This document shows positions 61,290 through 64,000 of a stretch of 64,000 bases of DNA, one piece after another (position 1 is the stretch's first letter; each line of letters starts with the position of its first letter). Below the pieces are notes generated by a model, which saw nothing but the letters and a program-made list of their open reading frames with translations, had not been told where the DNA came from and made no database searches. Origin of the DNA: an uncultured Muribaculaceae bacterium (GTDB lineage: Bacteria; Bacteroidota; Bacteroidia; Bacteroidales; Muribaculaceae); the NCBI GenBank assembly GCA_948788915.1, contig CAQFOZ010000005.1, positions 1 through 64,000 of the forward strand. Direction: 5' to 3'. The translations under genes were made by a program, and so were the position numbers.

Positions 61290-63203
61290 ATGATAAAGAA
61301 TACTCTCAAAAGACTTGCCAAATGGTATTTTTCAAGAGGTGCGCTACCCTATTGGTGCATACTAGGACTTGATTGCCTGTTTGTATTATTTTCGGGGCTA
61401 CTCACATTTCTGATCAATCATGGGGTATCAAACACAGTTGAGTCAATAGCCCCCCTTTGCTGCACCCTTCTGCTCGCACTGGCTTGCTACATTGTCGGAT
61501 TCCGATGCTTCCACACTTATCAGGGAGTATTCAGATATTCTTCATTTTCAGATCTGTTGCGCATCAGTTCCGCGATATTGACAGGCGTCGTTATTCTTTC
61601 ACTGGTTCAATGGCTGATCGGGCCCAAAGACATGCTGGCAACTCTTACATTTGCCGACATTATACTAATGGGACTTTTTGTAATCACAGTTATGTGGACA
61701 ATGAGAATGCTTGTAAAAAAACTGTATGAAATGATTATCCACATAGATGATCGTGAACAGGTATTTATTTTAGGAGTCAAAGAAGGTGGTATCGCTATCG
61801 CAAAAAGCATTCATTCGTCAAGTGATATGCCCTATCAGATAAGAGGCTTTGTCAGTGACGAGCCAAACATGAGATCGTACCGTCTCATGGGACTTAAGGT
61901 CTATCCTTTCGACAAATCACTTGTCGAAATCATGCTCGCTCACAGGACCAAGACTCTTATTGTTTCTCCTCTATTGATGGATCTCCTGAAAGACAACTCG
62001 GAACTTGTAGACGAACTGATCGCTAACGGTATAAAATTCCTTATATATCAAAGGGCAAAAGAATGGGACTTGAAAAGCGACCTTAATGTCAACGATCTGC
62101 GACAGGTGGCTGTGGAGGACTTATTACCCAGGGAAAAGATCGAAGTAGACTTGGAAGCCGCCTCAGATCTAATCAAGAACAATATAGTAATGATCACGGG
62201 AGCAGCCGGTTCCATAGGCTCTGAAATGGTCCGACAGATAGCCACCTACAAGCCTGCCCATCTCATACTCATTGACCAAGCAGAGACACCGATGCACGAT
62301 ATAAGGCTGATGATGCATGACAGATGGCCCGAGATTAAGACAGAAACCATTGTGTCGGATATCGCTGACACAAAAATCATGGAACGCATATTCAAAAAAT
62401 ACAAACCCGATTATGTGTTCCATGCAGCAGCTTACAAACATGTGCCCATGATGGAAGATAACCCATACGAAGCTATTGTGAACAATGTAAGCGGAACAAA
62501 AATAATCGCAGACCTCGCCGTAAAATACGGTACACGTAAATTCGTGATGGTATCTACCGACAAAGCTGTCAACCCAACCAATGTAATGGGATGTTCGAAA
62601 CGTATATGTGAGATTTATGTACAGTCGCTGGACCAAGCTATCAAAGACGGCAAACATGAGGGGAAGACCCAGTTTGTAACCACTCGTTTCGGTAATGTGC
62701 TTGGCTCAAATGGTTCGGTTATTCCTATATTTCAGGAACAAATAAAAAACGGAGGACCAGTAACCGTAACACATCCTGACATCATACGGTTCTTCATGCT
62801 AATTCCCGAGGCTTGCCGCCTTGTGATAGAGGCAGGCACAATGGGGAAAGGCGGTGAGATATACGTATTTGACATGGGAAAACCCGTAAGGATTGCCGAC
62901 CTCGCCAAAAGGATGATCCTACTTAGCGGTGCGAAAAATGTGGAAATCAAATATGCCGGACTACGGGATGGAGAGAAATTGTATGAAGAGGTGCTAAACG
63001 ACGAAGAGATAACTCTCCCCTCATCCCATCCAAAAATAAAAATCGCGAAAGTGAGACTTTATGAATTTAATAAAACCGAATCAATCATAACTGAAATGAT
63101 AAATGCCGCCGAATACGAAAGCGATATGGAAATCGTGACACGCATGAAAAAGATTGTTCCGGAATTCAAAAGTCAACATTCAAAATATGAAATTCTTGAT
63201 TAA
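61290..63203 (+). CDS. Membrane-bound UDP-GlcNAc 4,6-dehydratase, PglF/CapD/UngD-like
   Basis: 637 aa. Four N-terminal transmembrane segments within 1-150, then a CoA-binding-like Rossmann domain, and a catalytic SDR half starting at G304-A-A-G-S-I-G-S-E. It carries S-T-D-K-A-V-N-P-T-N-V-M-G-C-S-K-R and R-F-G-N-V-L-G-S-N-G-S. It makes the 4-keto-6-deoxy sugar aminated by the WcfR-like enzyme. No promoter or terminator separates it from the fusion gene 36 bp upstream, so it is likely read from the same promoter. It is the last capsule gene. Confidence 0.88.
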   Translation: MIKNTLKRLAKWYFSRGALPYWCILGLDCLFVLFSGLLTFLINHGVSNTVESIAPLCCTLLLALACYIVGFRCFHTYQGVFRYSSFSDLLRISSAILTGVVILSLVQWLIGPKDMLATLTFADIILMGLFVITVMWTMRMLVKKLYEMIIHIDDREQVFILGVKEGGIAIAKSIHSSSDMPYQIRGFVSDEPNMRSYRLMGLKVYPFDKSLVEIMLAHRTKTLIVSPLLMDLLKDNSELVDELIANGIKFLIYQRAKEWDLKSDLNVNDLRQVAVEDLLPREKIEVDLEAASDLIKNNIVMITGAAGSIGSEMVRQIATYKPAHLILIDQAETPMHDIRLMMHDRWPEIKTETIVSDIADTKIMERIFKKYKPDYVFHAAAYKHVPMMEDNPYEAIVNNVSGTKIIADLAVKYGTRKFVMVSTDKAVNPTNVMGCSKRICEIYVQSLDQAIKDGKHEGKTQFVTTRFGNVLGSNGSVIPIFQEQIKNGGPVTVTHPDIIRFFMLIPEACRLVIEAGTMGKGGEIYVFDMGKPVRIADLAKRMILLSGAKNVEIKYAGLRDGEKLYEEVLNDEEITLPSSHPKIKIAKVRLYEFNKTESIITEMINAAEYESDMEIVTRMKKIVPEFKSQHSKYEILD

Positions 63204-63298
63204 TGAGCGATTAGCAAGGAGAATGCCATTGCACTTCTAATTGGAATCTTTCCCCTAAAATTTATTCTCAGAAAATTTTACATTTGAAAAAAAAGTTT

Positions 63299-63306
63299 TA
63301 ATTTTG
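63299..63306 (+). promoter_or_regulatory. Probable -7 box of the rplS promoter
   Basis: TAATTTTG matches TAnnTTTG. A TTTG lies only 12 nt upstream (63283-63286), which is too close for a standard -33 box, so the promoter may be weaker or aided by a regulator. The A-rich run between the boxes is notable. Confidence 0.35.
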
Positions 63307-63319
63307 CACTCGGTTTTGC

Positions 63320-63400
63320 AATCTCTGATAAGACAGGCACTGGTCATTGAAAGCAGATGACCGGAGAGGTTGTCCCCCGCGCCTGAGAAAGAAGCTTATT
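63320..63400 (+). promoter_or_regulatory. Possible structured L19 leader
   Basis: Between the promoter and rplS lies a conserved-looking hairpin: stem C-T-G-G-T-C-A-T (63340-63347) pairs with ATGACCGG (63357-63364) around a 9-nt loop. GGTTGTCCCCC follows at 63368-63378. Ribosomal protein operons of flavobacteria are known to have an L19-type leader, and this could be a relative. No L19 binding can be shown. Confidence 0.35.
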
Positions 63401-63432
63401 TATATTGCAAATAATTTAACAATACATACAAA

Positions 63433-63798
63433 ATGGATTTAATTAAAATTGCAGAGGAGGCATTTGCCACTCCCAAGAAAGAATTTGCGGCATTCGGTCC
63501 CGGTGACACAATCGAGGTAGCTTACCGAATCAAAGAGGGTAACAAAGAGCGTATTCAGAAATATCGCGGTGTTGTTATCAAAATCAACGGTCATGGCGAC
63601 AAGAAACGTTTCACCGTACGCAAAATTTCCGATGGCATCGGTGTAGAGCGTATTTTCCCGATGGAATCTCCTTTCATTGAGTCTATCGAAGTAATCAAGT
63701 TAGGTAAAGTTCGCCGCGCTAAACTTTACTACCTGCGTAATCTTACAGGTAAGAAAGCCCGTATTAAAGAACTCAAAAAAGCTGACACCAAAGCTTAA
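63433..63798 (+). CDS. rplS: 50S ribosomal protein L19
   Basis: 121 aa. Contains [20 protein letters not shown] (the start of the L19 SH3-like fold), the G-V-V-I-K-I-N-G segment and [20 protein letters not shown]. It binds at the 30S-50S interface. The start codon follows the predicted leader. A strong terminator ends the transcript 35 bp downstream. Confidence 0.97.
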   Translation: MDLIKIAEEAFATPKKEFAAFGPGDTIEVAYRIKEGNKERIQKYRGVVIKINGHGDKKRFTVRKISDGIGVERIFPMESPFIESIEVIKLGKVRRAKLYYLRNLTGKKARIKELKKADTKA

Positions 63799-63832
63799 CA
63801 ACTGTCAGTGTTTATTAAACAGAATTAATATT

Positions 63833-63867
63833 ACAACCTGTCTGGTGTCAGACGGGTTGTTTTATTT
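63833..63867 (+). terminator. Rho-independent terminator of rplS
   Basis: A 12-bp stem (ACAACCTGTCTG / CAGACGGGTTGT, one T-G pair) with a GTGT loop, followed by TTTATTT. The last bases of the stem overlap the -33 box of the next promoter. Confidence 0.9.
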
Positions 63868-63887
63868 AAGGAAAATAGCTAACTTTG
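63856..63887 (+). promoter_or_regulatory. gpmI promoter
   Basis: GTTG (63856-63859, one mismatch to TTTG), 20 nt, TAACTTTG (63880-63887). Transcription would start near 63893, about 40 nt before the ATG at 63934. The -33 box sits inside the rplS terminator stem. Confidence 0.55.
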
Positions 63888-63933
63888 TTGTTAATAAGTT
63901 AGTAAGTAATATAAATTATAAAAAATATAAGTC

Positions 63934-64000
63934 ATGTCTAAGAAATCATTATTGATAATCCTTGATGGTTATGGAATAGGCGATCATGGCAAGGATGATG
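63934..64000 (+). CDS. gpmI: 2,3-Bisphosphoglycerate-independent phosphoglycerate mutase (partial)
   Basis: Only the first 22 codons are in the window, truncated by its right edge. M-S-K-K-S-L-L-I-I-L-D-G-Y-G-I-G-D matches the GpmI N-terminus, in which the D of L-D-G-Y-G is a metal ligand. It would convert 3- to 2-phosphoglycerate in glycolysis. Confidence 0.9.
   Translation, partial: MSKKSLLIILDGYGIGDHGKDD

Noticed and set aside
63355..63385. Fifth copy of the hairpin repeat in the rplS leader
   Set aside because: GAGAGGTTGTCCCCC matches only the first arm and loop of the repeat. The second arm and flanks are absent.
1..64000. CRISPR arrays, tRNA or rRNA genes
   Set aside because: No regularly spaced direct repeats and no recognisable tRNA or rRNA sequence were seen on either strand.

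Overview
The window looks like a chromosome segment of a gut Bacteroidales bacterium, most likely Muribaculaceae or a close relative. The reasons are the lipoproteins of the DUF4493 and PCMD families, a DUF4923 protein, a UpxY-type capsule antiterminator, promoters of the Bacteroidetes form TTTG-N20-TAnnTTTG, and the conserved housekeeping genes. The family-level name is inference.

Layout. 1-10950, minus strand: dgkA, a PAP2 phosphatase, and a tight six-gene operon of four surface lipoproteins and two predicted outer-membrane barrels. 11120-17461, plus strand: a housekeeping run (DUF4923 protein, riboflavin synthase, glgB, cmk, ispH, tadA, menA), followed by a secreted GH99-like protein and dnaB. 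20603-22218, minus strand: folP and cdaA, bordered on both sides by pairs of a hairpin repeat. 22848-63203, plus strand: a large capsule or surface-glycan locus. 63433 to the end: rplS, a terminator and the start of gpmI.

The capsule locus is a mosaic. It starts with a UDP-glucose dehydrogenase. An AT-rich cassette follows (24554-37994) that makes a CMP-activated legionaminic-acid-type nonulosonate (LegB, LegC, LegG, LegI, LegF, PtmE-like). Embedded in it are FabD, ACP, FabG and FabH homologues, an MBL hydrolase and a GNAT acyltransferase, as if a custom acyl group were made for the sugar. Next come a flippase, capsule-type transferase, EpsG-type polymerase, glycosyltransferases, the CapE/F/G genes for UDP-L-FucNAc with a WbuB-like transferase, an initiating sugar transferase, ATP-grasp and HAD genes, a WcfR-like aminotransferase and a PglF-type dehydratase.

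A defence island (about 51743-58158) interrupts the last part. It holds an OLD-family nuclease, a toxin-antitoxin-SecB-like (TAC) module with a 20-bp palindrome next to its promoter, and a three-gene unit (degenerate DUF262, AAA ATPase, unknown protein) that I cannot match to a named system.

The most unusual gene is at 59694-61253. A tyrosine-recombinase-like domain that lacks the catalytic residues, including the tyrosine, is fused to a complete UpxY/NusG-like antiterminator. Its promoter carries a 36-bp element (33/36 identical) also found at the promoter of the first capsule gene 37 kb upstream, at exactly the same distance from the -7 box. The two ends of the locus therefore look co-regulated, and the fusion protein is a candidate master regulator of the capsule.
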